Positions 47,881 to 59,950 are shown, counted from the first letter of the stretch. The stretch: 64,000 bases of DNA from Bolinopsis microptera (GCF_026151205.1 NC_087082.1:3190001-3254000); one strand, 5' to 3'. A program made the numbers and translations. The notes: generated by a model from the letters alone, not told the origin.

Positions 47881-48739
47881 CCCACGTAATCCTGACATCA
47901 CACACCTGCTCCTCAGGACATCACGCTCACCAATTTATGAGACGCCCTGTCCGCCCCGTGATCTTGTAATGTTTTTAAAAAAATTTAAGCAAAAAAGGAA
48001 ATAATTTTTTCGGGGTTCGTTGGGGGTTATTTGGTTTTTTTGAGGGAAAAAATAAAAATGATTTCCGGAATTTTTCCCTAAATGTGGGAAATTGGGGTTT
48101 AATGTTTTATTGTTTTTGATTTTAGTTTTTAAAATTTACCCCAAATTTTATTAAAAATAAAAAATTAAAATAAAAAAACCAAATTTTGTTCAAAAAAAAA
48201 AAAAAAAAATTTTAAAAAATGTTCCATTTTCAAAAATTGTGTTTTCACCTTTTTTAATGAAGAAAACCAAAAATAAAATTTTCCCAAAATTTTTACGGGT
48301 TTTTTAAAAAATTTAAAAATTAATATTTGTTTTGAAAGTTTTGAAAAAAATTTAAGTTTATTAAAGATTTTTGTCCCCGAACGGGCCCAAACATTTTAAA
48401 TTTAATGTTAACAAAAATATTCCACCAAAATTCCCAATAAAATTTTTTTCCATTTTTCTTTTTTTTAAAATTTTTTTGAATTAAGTTGGGGAAAATCAAA
48501 ACGAAATTTTCCCTTTTCCTTGTTTTTAAACAATTTTCCTTTATTAACAACACTAGTGGTCCATTCAGGATAAAGGTTTTTGGGTGAAATGCGGGGAAGA
48601 AAACAAGCGGGAAGGAAGTTTATAACGGGGTAATTTTCAAATTGGCCCCTTTTAATTGTTTTTCAAACCAAATTTAATAAATTTGAAAAATTAGGGGAAT
48701 CAAACCAAAAGGTTGGAAGTAAAATTTTTCAAAATTCTA
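47881..48739. other. Corrupted homopolymer-rich tract, probable end of unit X copy 3
   Basis: Runs of A, T and G dominate (18 A residues near 48190). Faint matches to the end of unit X persist in order: AATTAATATTTGTTTTG near 48317, GGGGAAAATCAAAACGA near 48488, TGTTTTTCAAACCAAATTT near 48658. This looks like very poor consensus sequence rather than biology. The 77-codon - strand frame here should be ignored. Confidence 0.65.
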
Positions 48740-51700
48740 TTTCCAAATCTCTGTCCCATTTTCAGTTTTTGAAGATGAAATTTCCAGGACCGAAAATTTA
48801 CAGTTTCAACAGATTTTGTCACCATAAACCAATTAGTAAGTCAACTTTAGATGCCATATGACACGATTGAGGTGCTAAAAGTTTCATTTCTGTCGGAGGA
48901 AGCCCACAGCAGAAAGCTTAACAAAACGAAAAGTTGTATTTTCAAAAGTCTGTCCCATTTTCAAATGTGAAATTTTCTGAAGACAAATTTTACAGATAAG
49001 ATACAATTTTTGCCCAGAAACCAATTAGTCAGTTATTTGATGATGGTACGAAACCAAATTGAAGTACTGGAAGTCAAAATCCCGAATAAAATTGCAAAAT
49101 CATATTCTCCAAATCCCTGTCCCATTTTCAGTGTTTGAAGATGAAATTTCCAGGACCGAAATTTTACAGTTTCGACTGATTTTGTCACCAGAAACCAATT
49201 AGTAAGTCAACCTTAGATGCCATATGACACGATTGAGGTGCTAAAAGTTTGATTTCTGTCGGAGGAAGCCCACAGCAGAAAGCTTAACAAAACGAAAAGT
49301 TGTATTTTAAAAAGTCTGTCCCATTTTCAAATGTGAAATTTTCTGAACACAAATTTGAAAGATTAGATGAAATGTTTGCCCAGAAACCAATTAGTCAGTT
49401 AATTGATGATGGTACGAAACCAAATTGAGGTACTGGAAGTCAAAATCCCGAATAAAATTGCAAACTCATATTCACATTTGAAAATGGGACAGACTTTTTA
49501 AAATAGACAAATTTTACAGATAATATGAAATGTTTGCCCAGTAACCAATTAGTCATTTAATTGATGATGGTACGAAACCAAATTGAGGTACTGGAAGTCA
49601 AAATCCCGAATAAAATTGCAAAATCATATTCTCCAAATCTCTGTCCCATTTTCAGTTTTTGAAGATGAAATTTCCAGGACCGAAATTTTACAGTTTCGAC
49701 TGATTTTGTCACCATAAACCAATTAGTAAGTCAAATTAAGATGCCATATGACACGATTAAGGTGCTGGAAGTTTGGTTTCTGTCGGAGGAAGCCCACAGC
49801 AGAAAGCTTAACAAAACGAAAAGTTGTATTTTAAAAAGTCTGTCCCATTTTCAAATGTGAAATTTTCTGAAGACAAATTTTACAGATAAAATAAAATGTT
49901 TGCCCAGTAACCAATTAGTCAGTTAATTGATGATGGTACGAAACCAAATTTAGGCACTGGAAGTCAAAATCCCGAACAAAATTGCAAAATCATATTTTCC
50001 AAATCTCTGTCCCTTTTTCAGTTTTTGAAGATGAAATTTCCAGGACCGAAATTTTACAGTTTCGACTGATTTTGTCACCATAAACCAATTAGTAAGTCAA
50101 CTTTAGATGCCATATGACACGATTAAGGTGCTGGAAGTTTGATTTCTGTCGGAGGAAGCCCACAGCAGAAAGCTTAACAAAAACGAAAAGTTGTATTTTC
50201 AAAAGTCTGTCCCATTTTCAAATGTGAAATTTTCTGAAGACAAATTTTACAGATAAATAAAATGTTTGCCCCGAAACCAATTAGTCAGTTGATTGATGAT
50301 GGTACGAAACCAAATTGAGGTACTGGAAGTCAAAATCCCGAATAAAATTGCAAAATCATATTCTCCAAATCTCTGTCCCATTTTCAGTTTTTGAAGATGA
50401 AATTTCCAGGACCGAAATTTTACAGTTTCGACTGATTTTGTCACCATAAACCAATTAGTAAGTCAACTTCAGATGCCATATGACACGATTGGAGGTGCTG
50501 GAAGTTTGATTTCTGTCGGAGGAAGCCCACAGCAGAAAGCTTAACAAAACGAAAAGTTGTATTTTCAAAAGTCTGTCCCATTTTCAAATGTGAAATTTTC
50601 TGAAGACAAATTTTACAGATAAGATACAATTTTTGCCCAGAAACCAATTAGTCAGTTAATTGATGATGGTACGAAACCAAATTGAAGTACTGGAAGTCAA
50701 AATCCCGAATAAAATTGCAAAATCATATTCTCCAAATCTCGGTCCCATTTTCAGTTTTTGAAGATGAAATTTCCAGGACCGAAATTTTACAGTTTCGACT
50801 GATTTTGTCACCATAAACCAATTAGTAAGTCAACTTTAGATGCCATATGACACGATTGAGGTGCTAAAAGTTTGATTTCTGTCGGAAGAAGCCCACAGCA
50901 GATAGCTTAACAAAACGAAAAGTTGTATTTTCAAAAGTCTGTCCCATTTTCAAATGTGAAATTTTCTGAACACAAATTTGAAAAATTAGATGAAATGTTT
51001 GCCCAGAAACCAATTAGTCAGTTAATTGATGATGGTACGAAACCAAATTGAGGTACTGGAAGTCAAAATCCCGAATAAAATTGCAAAATTATATTTTCCA
51101 AATCTCGGTCCCATTTTCAGTTTTTGAAGATGAAATTTCCAGGACCGAAATTTTACAGTTTCAACAGATTTTTTCACCATAAACAAATTAGTAAGTCAAC
51201 TTTAGATGCCATATGACACGATTGAGGTGCTAAAAGTTTCATTTCTGTCGGAGGAAGCCCACAGCAGAAAGCTTAACAAAACGAAAAGTTGTATTTTCAA
51301 AAGTCTGTCCCATTTTCAAATGTGAAATTTTCTGAAGACAAATTTTACAGATAAGATACAATTTTTGCCCAGAAACCAATTAGTCAGTTATTTGATGATG
51401 GTACGAAACCAAATTGAAGTACTGGAAGTCAAAATCCCGAATAAAATTGCAAAATCATATTCTCCAAATCCCTGTCCCATTTTCAGTGTTTGAAGATGAA
51501 ATTTCCAGGACCGAAATTTTACAGTTTCGACTGATTTTGTCACCAGAAACCAATTAGTAAGTCAACTTTAGATGCCATATGACACGATTGAGGTGCTAAA
51601 AGTTTGATTTCTGTCGGAGGAAGCCCACAGCAGAAAGCTTAACAAAACGAAAAGTTGTATTTTAAAAAGTCTGTCCCATTTTCAAATGTGAAATTTTCTG

Positions 51701-54700
51701 AACACAAATTTGAAAGATTAGATGAAATGTTTGCCCAGAAACCAATTAGTCAGTTAATTGATGATGGTACGAAACCAAATTGAGGTACTGGAAGTCAAAA
51801 TCCCGAATAAAATTGCAAACTCATATTCACATTTGAAAATGGGACAGACTTTTTAAAATAGACAAATTTTACAGATAATATGAAATGTTTGCCCAGTAAC
51901 CAATTAGTCATTTAATTGATGATGGTACGAAACCAAATTGAGGTACTGGAAGTCAAAATCCCGAATAAAATTGCAAAATCATATTCTCCAAATCTCTGTC
52001 CCATTTTCAGTTTTTGAAGATGAAATTTCCAGGACCGAAATTTTACAGTTTCGACTGATTTTGTCACCATAAACCAATTAGTAAGTCAAATTAAGATGCC
52101 ATATGACACGATTAAGGTGCTGGAAGTTTGATTTCTGTCGGAGGAAGCCCACAGCAGAAAGCTTAACAAAACGAAAAGTTGTATTTTCAAAAGTCTGTCC
52201 CATTTTCAAATGTGAAATTTTCTGAAGACAAATTTTACAGATAAAATAAAATGCTTGCCCCAAAACCAATTAGTCAGTTAATTGATGATGGTACGAAACC
52301 AAATTGAGGTACTGGAAGTCGAAATCCCGAATAAAATTGCAAAATCATATTCTCCAAATCTCTGTCCCATTTTCAGTTTTTGAAGATGAAATTTCCAGGA
52401 CCGAAATTTTACAGTTTCGATTGATTTTGTCACCATAAACCAATTAGTAAGTCAACTTCAGATGCCATATGACACGATTGAGGTGCTGGAAGTTTGATTT
52501 CTGTCGGAGGAAGCCCACAGCAGAAAGCTTAACAAAACGAAAAGTTGTATTTTCAAAAGTCTGTCCCATTTTCAAATGTGAAATTTTCTGAAGACAAATT
52601 TTACAGATAAAATAAATTGTTTGCCCCGAAACCAATTAGTCAGTTGATTGATGATGGTACGAAACCAAATTGAGGTACTGGAAGTCAAAATCCCGAATAA
52701 AATTGCAAAATCATATTCTCCAAATCTCTGTCCCATTTTCAGTTTTTGAAGATGAAATTTCCAGGACCGAAATTTTACAGTTTCGACTGATTTTGTCACC
52801 ATAAACCAATTAGTAAGTCAACTTCAGATGCCATATGACACGATTGAGGTGCTGGAAGTTTGATTTCTGTCGGAGGAAGCCCACAGCAGAAAGCTTAACA
52901 AAACGAAAAGTTGTATTTTCAAAAGTCTGTCCCATTTTCAAATGTGAAATTTTCTGAACACAAATTTTACAGATAAGATGAAATGTTTGCCCAGAAACCA
53001 ATAAGTTAGTTAATTGATGATGGTACGAAACCAAATTGAGGTACTGGAAGTCAAAATCCCGAATAAAATTGCAAAATCATATTGTCCAAATCTCTGTCCC
53101 ATTTTCAGTGTTTGAAGATGAAATTTCCAGGACCGAAATTTTACAGTTTCAACAGATTTTTTCACCATAAACCAATTAGTAAGTCAACTAAAGATGCCAT
53201 ATGACACGATTGAGGTGCTGGAAGTTTGATTTCTGTCGGAGGAAGCCCACAGCAGAAAGCTTAACAAAACGAAAAGTTGTATTTTCAAAAGTCTGTCCCA
53301 TTTTCAAATGTGAAATTTTCTGAAGACAAATTTTACAGATAAGATAAAATTTTTGCCCAGAAACCAATTAGTCAGTTAATTGATGATGGTACGAAACCAA
53401 ATTGAAGTACTGGAAGTCAAAATCCCGAATAAAATTGCAAAATCATATTCTCCAAATCTCGGTCCCATTTTCAGTTTTTGAAGATGAAATTTCCAGGACC
53501 GAAATTTTACAGTTTCGACTGATTTTGTCACCATAAACCAATTAGTAAGTCAACTTTAGATGCCATATGACACGATTGAGGTGCTAAAAGTTTGATTTCT
53601 GTCGGAGGAAGCCCACAGCAGATAGCTTAACAAAACGAAAAGTTGTATTTTAAAAAGTCTGTCCCATTTTCAAATGTGAAATTTTCTGAACACAAATTTG
53701 AAAAATTAGATGAAATGTTTGCCCAGAAACCAATTAGTCAGTTAATTGATGATGGTACGAAACCAAATTGAGGTACTGGAAGTCAAAATCCCGAATAAAA
53801 TTGCAAAATTATATTCTCCAAATCTCAGTCCCTTTTTCAGTTTTTGAAGATGAAATTTCCAGGACCGAAATTTTACAGTTTCGACTGATTTTGTCACCAT
53901 AAACCAATTAGTAAGTCAACTTAAGATGTCATATGACACGATTGAGGTGCTGGAAGTTTGATTTCTGTCGGAGGAAGCCCACAACAGAAAGCTTAACAAA
54001 ACGAAAAGTTGTATTTTCAAAAGTCTGTCCAATTTTCAAATGTGAAATTTTCTGAAGACAAATTTTACAGATAAAATAAAATGTTTGCCCCAAAACCAAT
54101 TAGTCAGTTAATATATGATGGTAAGAAACCGAATTGAGGTACTGGAAGTCAAAATCCCGAATAAAATTGCAAAATCATATTTTCCAAATCTCTGTCCCTT
54201 TTTCAGTTTTTGAAGATGAATTTTCCAGGACCGAAATTTTACAGTTTCGACTGATTTTGTCACCATAAACCAATTAGTAAGTCAACTTAAGATGCCATAT
54301 GACACGATTAAGGTGCTGGAAGTTTGATTTCTGTCGGAGGAAGCCCACAGCAGAAAGCTTAACAAAACGAAAAGTTGTATTTTAAAAAGTCTGTCCCATT
54401 TTCAAATGTGAAATTTTCTGAACACAAATTTTACAGATTAGATAAAATATTTGCACAGAAACCAATGAGTCAGTTAATTGATGATGGTACGAGACCAAAT
54501 TGAGGTACTGGAAGTGGAAGTCAAAATCCCGAATAAAATTGCAAAATCATATTCTCCAAATCTCTGTCCCATTTTCAGTTTTTGAAGATGAAATTTCCAG
54601 GACCGAAATTTTACAGTTTCGACTGATTTTGTCACCATAAACCAATTAGTAAGTCAACTTTAGATGCCATATGACACGATTGAGGTGCTGGAAGTTTGAT

Positions 54701-55251
54701 TTCTGTCGGAGGAAGCCCACAGCAGAAAGCTTAACAAAACGAAAAGTTGTATTTTCAAAAGTCTGTCCCATTTTCAAATGTGAAATTTTCTGAACACAAA
54801 TTTTACAGATAAGATGAAATGTTTGCCCAGAAACCAATTAGTTAGTTATTTGATGATGGTACGAAACCAAATTGAGGTACTGGAAGTCAAAATCCCGAAT
54901 AAAATTGCAAAATCATATTGTCCAAATCTCTGTCCCATTTTCAGTTTTTGAAGATGAAATTTCCAGGACCGAAATTTTACAGTTTCAACAGATTTTGTCA
55001 CCATGAACCAATTAGTAAGTCAACTTAAGATGCCATATGACACGATTGAGGTGCTGGAAGTTTGATTTCTGTCGGAGGAAGCCCACAGCAGAAAGCTTAA
55101 CAAAACGAAAAGTTGTATTTTCAAAAGTCTGTCCCATTTTTAAATGTGAAATTTTCTGAAGACAAATTTTACAGATAAGATAAAATTTTTGCCCAGAAAC
55201 CAATTAGTCAGTTAATTGATGATGGTTCAAAACCAAATTGAGGTATTGGAA
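48740..55251 (+). repeat. Satellite block 5 (clean), about 18 monomers
   Basis: Monomers of 367 bp begin TCTGTCCCATTTTCAGTTTT (for example 50372, 50739) and contain a second, diverged start TCTGTCCCATTTTCAAATGT 200 bp later. Neighbouring monomers differ at a few percent of positions. Variant monomers recur about 2.36 kb apart (see the micro-inversion at 49471 and 51826), which marks an inner higher-order repeat. Confidence 0.95.
49471..49505. repeat. Inverted 33-bp satellite fragment in one monomer (first occurrence)
   Basis: CACATTTGAAAATGGGACAG and the following CTTTTTAAAATA are the reverse complement of the normal monomer segment. They are followed by a normal GACAAATTTTACAG. The identical arrangement recurs at 51826-51860. 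Confidence 0.9.
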
Positions 55252-55626
55252 CGAGCGTGCTAAATCACTCTACAGTCGATCTTCGAGATTGTTCTAAAAG
55301 GGTCCCCGACAGTTGAAACCAACTTCAATCGATGTATTTTCGGACGCTGATTCCGAATCAACCCCCATGACATAGGGGTTAAAAGCTCCCCTGACGAGAT
55401 ATTGGCGAAAAACTGTCTTGATCACGTGATATGACCGTATAAGGAAGTTATTATAATTTCTCGTTAGGGTTAGGGTTTCAGCATATGCTTTTGCTAAGGA
55501 TTGGGTTAGGGTTAGGGTTGGGATCAGATTAGAGGGTTAGGGTTTCGAATAGTCGTTCAGGACCAGCTAGAGAACGGGTTGAAAAAGTCACGTGACAGTC
55601 GAGTGTAGAGTGATTAATCATCATCC
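55252..55626 (+). mobile_element. Element E, copy 3 (in array, clean)
   Basis: A 375-bp insertion flanked by exact 9-bp direct repeats GTATTGGAA (55243-55251 and 55627-55635), replacing the single GTACTGGAA of uninterrupted monomers. Near its ends are imperfect inverted repeats: TAAATCACTCTACAGTCGA at the left, and the reverse complement of TCGAGTGTAGAGTGATTAA at the right. The interior has clusters of GTTAGGGTTAGGG at about 55463-55550. No coding capacity. The 8-9 bp duplication and short inverted repeats suggest a non-autonomous DNA transposon, possibly hAT-like. Confidence 0.82.
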
Positions 55627-56636
55627 GTATTGGAAGTCAAAACACCGAATAAAATTGCGAAATCATATTCTCCAAATCTCTGTCCCATTTTCAGTTTTTG
55701 AAGATGAAATTTCCAGGACCGAAATTTTACAGTTTCGACTGATTTTGTCACCATAAACCAATTAGTAAGTCAACTTTAGATGCCATATGACACGATTGAG
55801 GTGCTGGAAGTTTGATTTCTGTCGGAGGAAGCCCACAGCAGAAAGCTTAACAAAACGAAAAGTTGTATTTTAAAAAGTCTGTCCCATTTTCAAATGTGAA
55901 ATTTTCTGAAGACAAATTTTACAGATAAGATAAAATTTTTGCCCAGAAACCAATTAGTCAGTTAATTGATGATGGTACGAAACCAAATTGGGGTACTGGA
56001 AGTCAAAATCCCGAATAAAATTGCAAAATCATATTCTCCAAATCCCTGTCCCATTTTCAGTTTTTGAAGATGAAATTTCCAGGACCGAAATTTTACAGTT
56101 TCGAGTTTCGACTGATTTTGTCACCAGAAACCAATTAGTAAGTCAACTTTAGATGCCATATGACACGATTGAGGTGCTAAAAGTTTGATTTCTGTCGGAG
56201 GAAGCCCACAGCAGAAAGCTTAACAAAACGAAAAGTTGTATTTTAAAAAGTCTGTCCCATTTTCAAATGTGAAATTTTCTGAACACAAATTTGAAAGATT
56301 AGATGAAATGTTTGCCCAGAAACCAATAAGTCAGTTAATTGATGATGGTAAGAAACCAAATTGAGGTACTGGAAGCCTAAATACCGAATAAAATTGCAAA
56401 ATCATATTCTCCAAATCTCTGTCCCATTTTCAGTTTTTGAAGATGAAATTTCCAGGACCGAAATTTTACACCCTTTACAGTTTCAACAGATTTTGTCACC
56501 AGAAACCAATTAGTAAGTCAACTTTAGATGCCATATGACACGATTGAGGTGCTAAAAGTTTGATTTCTGTCGGAGGTAGCCCACAGCAGAAAGCTTAACA
56601 AAACGAAAAGTTGTATTTTAAAAAGTCTATACTATA
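55627..56636 (+). repeat. Satellite block 6 (clean)
   Basis: Nearly three monomers after element E copy 3. Two carry short insertions relative to their neighbours: a duplicated TTTCGAG near 56101 and an extra CCCTTTACA near 56470. Confidence 0.92.
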
Positions 56637-56790
56637 AATCGCACGATTGAAAGGAGGATTGATTTCGGTCGGATGAAGCACACTGTAGTTTAATTAAACG
56701 AAAATTTTATATTTTCTAATTTCTGTCCCATTTTTAAATATGAAAATTTCTGAACACTAATTTGACAGATTGGATGGACTCATAAACCTG
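56637..56790 (+). repeat. Highly diverged satellite half-monomer at the array edge
   Basis: GCACGATTGAAAGGAGGATT through AATTTGACAGATTGGAT still aligns with the monomer (ACACGATTGAGGTGCTGGAA and so on), but with many substitutions. Satellites commonly show older, unhomogenised copies at their edges. Confidence 0.8.
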
Positions 56791-57173
56791 GTCCATATTG
56801 AGATTTAATGCTCGAACAATCCATAAAATTCACGTGATTTCAAGAAAGCGTTTTTCTTTTTTCAATAGAAGTTAATTTAGGTAATTGTAGCGAAATGAAA
56901 TATATTTCTTTTGATCATAAGTTAAAATGATAAACCAATACAATATAGGCTGTACTTTGTTGATAACAGCTTCTTTAGTCTCGATCCGATAGAATGTAAC
57001 AATATTGATTCTTAAAACCTGTTAAGTTTCAATTAAAGATGTTAGCTGCATCAGTTATTCTAGGCAAGCCTAGATAAAAATAATCGTTGTTAAAAACTAT
57101 CCTTATCAAAACGTAAAACGTCAGGTCTCATAAATCGGTTAAAATAAGTTAAAAATCGAATTTTCATGTCCCG
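56791..57173. other. Spacer between array and gene
   Basis: AT-rich, no repeat or gene. It would contain the 3'UTR of the - strand gene that ends at 57174. Confidence 0.5.
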
Positions 57174-59594
57174 CTAGTCGTCTTGGTTTGAGCTGAGATA
57201 GTTTTGTGCTTTTTCTCTGATACTGTTCAATTTGGCTTCATCTCCGTGAGCTGTTTCGAAATCTATGTACCGTTTGAAGAAGAACCTCATCTTTTTTATT
57301 GGGAGTTTTAGTCCAACCATTCTGTCAAGTAGCAACCTGAGAGAGAAACTCGATTAAATCATGGTAAAAGCAATCAACCAGATATCAATAACACAGGCTT
57401 AGGTAATGATCAAAATTACATGCATATTTATCATTAAATTTATGTTTTTAACTTTTCTAGATCACGAATCCGTAGCAATTTATTGATGAAAAGTGTACTC
57501 AATCGACATTATATTCACGAAAATATTACCCAGATAAGTTGTCAGCTTGAAGAGCAGCTATTTTCCCTTACCTAGACTGCTGGTGGTCATTGAGAGCAAT
57601 GGTCTTATCCAGATAAACCGCCCACAGATCCAGTCTGTGAGGATAAGTTGTCAAAACGTTCTCGAACATTGTGCTGCCTCGGTTTGGATCTCCTTGCTTG
57701 TACTCCGTCTGTGCAAAGTGACATATCGTCCTGATATCTGGAGATAGGATTGTGGTTGTTTGGATGATTTAGGATCGGTCTATATATCGTAACAGGGGAA
57801 GAAACACAATTGGGGTGTCCAACCCCATAATCTTAATTCGGGTGTTTACGACATGCCAAGGCGTGACTTAAAAACTTACGTTTATGTTTGGGTAAGGATT
57901 TGAGAGCTTTAGCGAGGAGCTCTCTCATCTCATCTAGACGTTGTTGGGTGGCGAGAGTGGAGCAGTAGTTGCACCAAACCTTCCTCGCTCTCTTGTACTT
58001 CTTCAGCAGTACCGAGCTGTACACGTCGTCCAATTCCTGGGGAAGTGACATTGTGACGTCATATAATCACGTGTTATGTCGTTATAATGTCATGCATTAT
58101 TCTGATCTTGGACTTAATCTCAGAACGGCGAATACACACAAACAACCATCAATTTACCTGGTATTTCTTAGACTTGTCCAAGACAGCAGCAAGCCGGAGG
58201 AAGACAGCCTTACTGTCGTTGACAGCAGCCGCATCCTTGCAGACTGCCATCAGCCCCTCGTGGGTACCGAACGAGTTCTCTAAGTTAAACAGGGCCGACC
58301 ATACATTCAGCTTCTCTTCTTCTAGTCTGGGAGGAATGGGAAATATTTGATCGCTGTAATCACTATGGCCTGGGGAGGGGCAACCCATGCCCATTGCATT
58401 TGACCAAAAGATGAGGAGTAAATAGGGAAAATGGGCAAAGATCTATAGATGATACAGTGCAGTAATAGTTAAAAAGTTACACGACACTGCTTTGAAACTG
58501 TTTAATGTTCATCGGTGTATATAAAATATCAAATTGATTTCTGTGCTCTTCTTACCGATAGTTGATGGTATCCAGTGCTCGTTTGGCTGTGAGTCTAGCC
58601 TTGTCCACATTGCCGAGTCCGAGCCAGTACGCCATGTAGCACACCCAGCTAGCTCCACTGTCGGGCTTACTCGCTACCTCCCTAATTTATAATATTAATA
58701 TAATTAACAATAATAATAACAATTAAATTTGTTGCTGTAAGTTCAATTATTTGATATGATTAGAAATACCCACTGATAAAATGAAGCAGCATGGCACAAG
58801 AAAATTGCCGGTTAATTTTGCACTCGTGTGAATACGTGAATAAAGCATGGTTTTTATATAAAGTGCAACAAAGGCAAGTTAAATGTACCTCTCGAAATCG
58901 TCTTCAGTCTCAAGAGAAGATGAGTTACTCTTCATTTCTATCTTCCTGATCTCTTCTTCTGCTTCTTCCTTCTTTCGTTTCTTTTCACGTTTTAAGAAAC
59001 TCTTCCCCTGGATAGGAAGTTTAATTTAGATGAGAGTTGTGTACACATGTACATTGCACTAGTGACAAGAAATATAGATATGAAATTAAAGAGTGCTAAA
59101 AGTAATTATTTAATTACCTTTTTAGCTTCTGGCTCGTCTGTTTTAGCACTCCCATCTTCCTCCTCAGAATCGGACTCTTTCTCCTCAGCCAGGACTTCTC
59201 TCAACGAGACGCTCTCTGAAGGTGTGGTTTTCAATATTTCAAGAAATCAGATGAAAGTTTTAGAGATTGAACAATCTAATAACTAACGTATAAAGAAGTA
59301 AATAAATCACTACCCATAAATCTTTAACACTAGTGACTAGTTTATCTAATTTTGAGAGTAAAATTAAATCTTAGACAAAAAATAGTAATAGAAAATAGAT
59401 AACCCAGTAAACTGATAAAGTACAAACCTTCATCAACGTTGGTGGAATCCACACTCTTCTTAGAAGTGAAGACTATCTTGGGGGCATCCTCCACCTCCAT
59501 AACCTCATCATCTGACTCATCAGCTTCACCAGTCTCACCATCACTGCCACCATCAGAGTCCTGGTATTTCTCCAGCAGTATGTCGTCCAGACAT
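57174..59594 (-). CDS. PDCD11: RRP5/PDCD11 homologue, C-terminal half (eight exons)
   Basis: Eight - strand exons with GT-AG introns of 110-235 bp join in frame to 387 residues: 59594-59428, 59215-59118, 59007-58889, 58681-58556, 58326-58158, 58036-57880, 57737-57572, 57336-57174. The first two and a half encode an acidic, then lysine-rich linker (SDSEEEDGSAK, KREKKRKKEEAEEE). The rest are HAT/TPR-like helical repeats of RRP5: PDSGASWVCYMAYWLGLGN, LEEEKLNVWSALFNLEN, KVWCNYCSTLATQQR, then LPKHKHIRTICHFAQTEYKQ, TYPHRLDLWAVYLDK and KKMRFFFKRYIDFE near the C-terminus. RRP5 is a nucleolar factor needed for both 18S and 5.8S/25-28S rRNA processing; this half acts in small-subunit processing. The first exon starts at an acceptor, so the S1-domain half should lie at higher coordinates. 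None is visible in the next 4.4 kb. Confidence 0.92.
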
Positions 59595-59819
59595 CTGAAA
59601 AAATAGGGGGGTTACTTTCTGAGATAGAAAGTAGTAAGGAAAAGGAGGGGAAAAGGGACAGAAAATAGGAAATTGTAGAAAGAAGTAGGGGATAGGGTGG
59701 GAGGAAGGATGGAAAATAGGAAATTATATCGCCTTTAGACTTACAAATGAGCCGATATAAATTATTCAATATTCAATGCGTACAAGTTTTGTAATAACTG
59801 TATTTATCTATTTTTCCAG

Positions 59820-59950
59820 TCGAAGAACCAGATTTGAACAAAAAAGAATCAGAAGAGGAAAAGAAAATACAAGAGGCTTTTGTCGAAGGCTTTTACATTG
59901 CACTTGTGCTAGACATAGGTTCAGATAATGTTCATACGTTCATTATCTGA
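59820..59950 (+). CDS. Putative exon, unknown (opposite strand to RRP5)
   Basis: A good 3' splice site (ttatctatttttccag) precedes an open frame starting with a split codon and reading EEPDLNKKESEEEKKIQEAF, then VEGFYIALVLDIGS, to a stop near 59948. The charged first half looks like real protein. It lies 225 bp from the upstream end of the RRP5 exons on the other strand. No partner exon can be identified with confidence. Confidence 0.35.

Larger units (their letters stand above)
36411..56790. repeat. Satellite DNA array with embedded units (whole extent)
   Basis: About 20 kb of tandem 367-bp repeats interrupted by three copies of unit X and three copies of element E. The left edge is abrupt: unit X begins at 36411 next to unique sequence. 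The right edge is gradual: clean monomers to about 56630, then one strongly diverged half-monomer. The many - strand frames of 60-76 codons (for example KICLQKISHLKMGQTFENTT in several copies) recur with the monomer period and are not genes. Confidence 0.93.

Noticed and set aside
50247-55203. Repeated minus-strand 63-76 codon frames in the satellite as a gene family
   Set aside because: They recur with the 367-bp period, have no conserved start context, and are opened or closed by random monomer variants.
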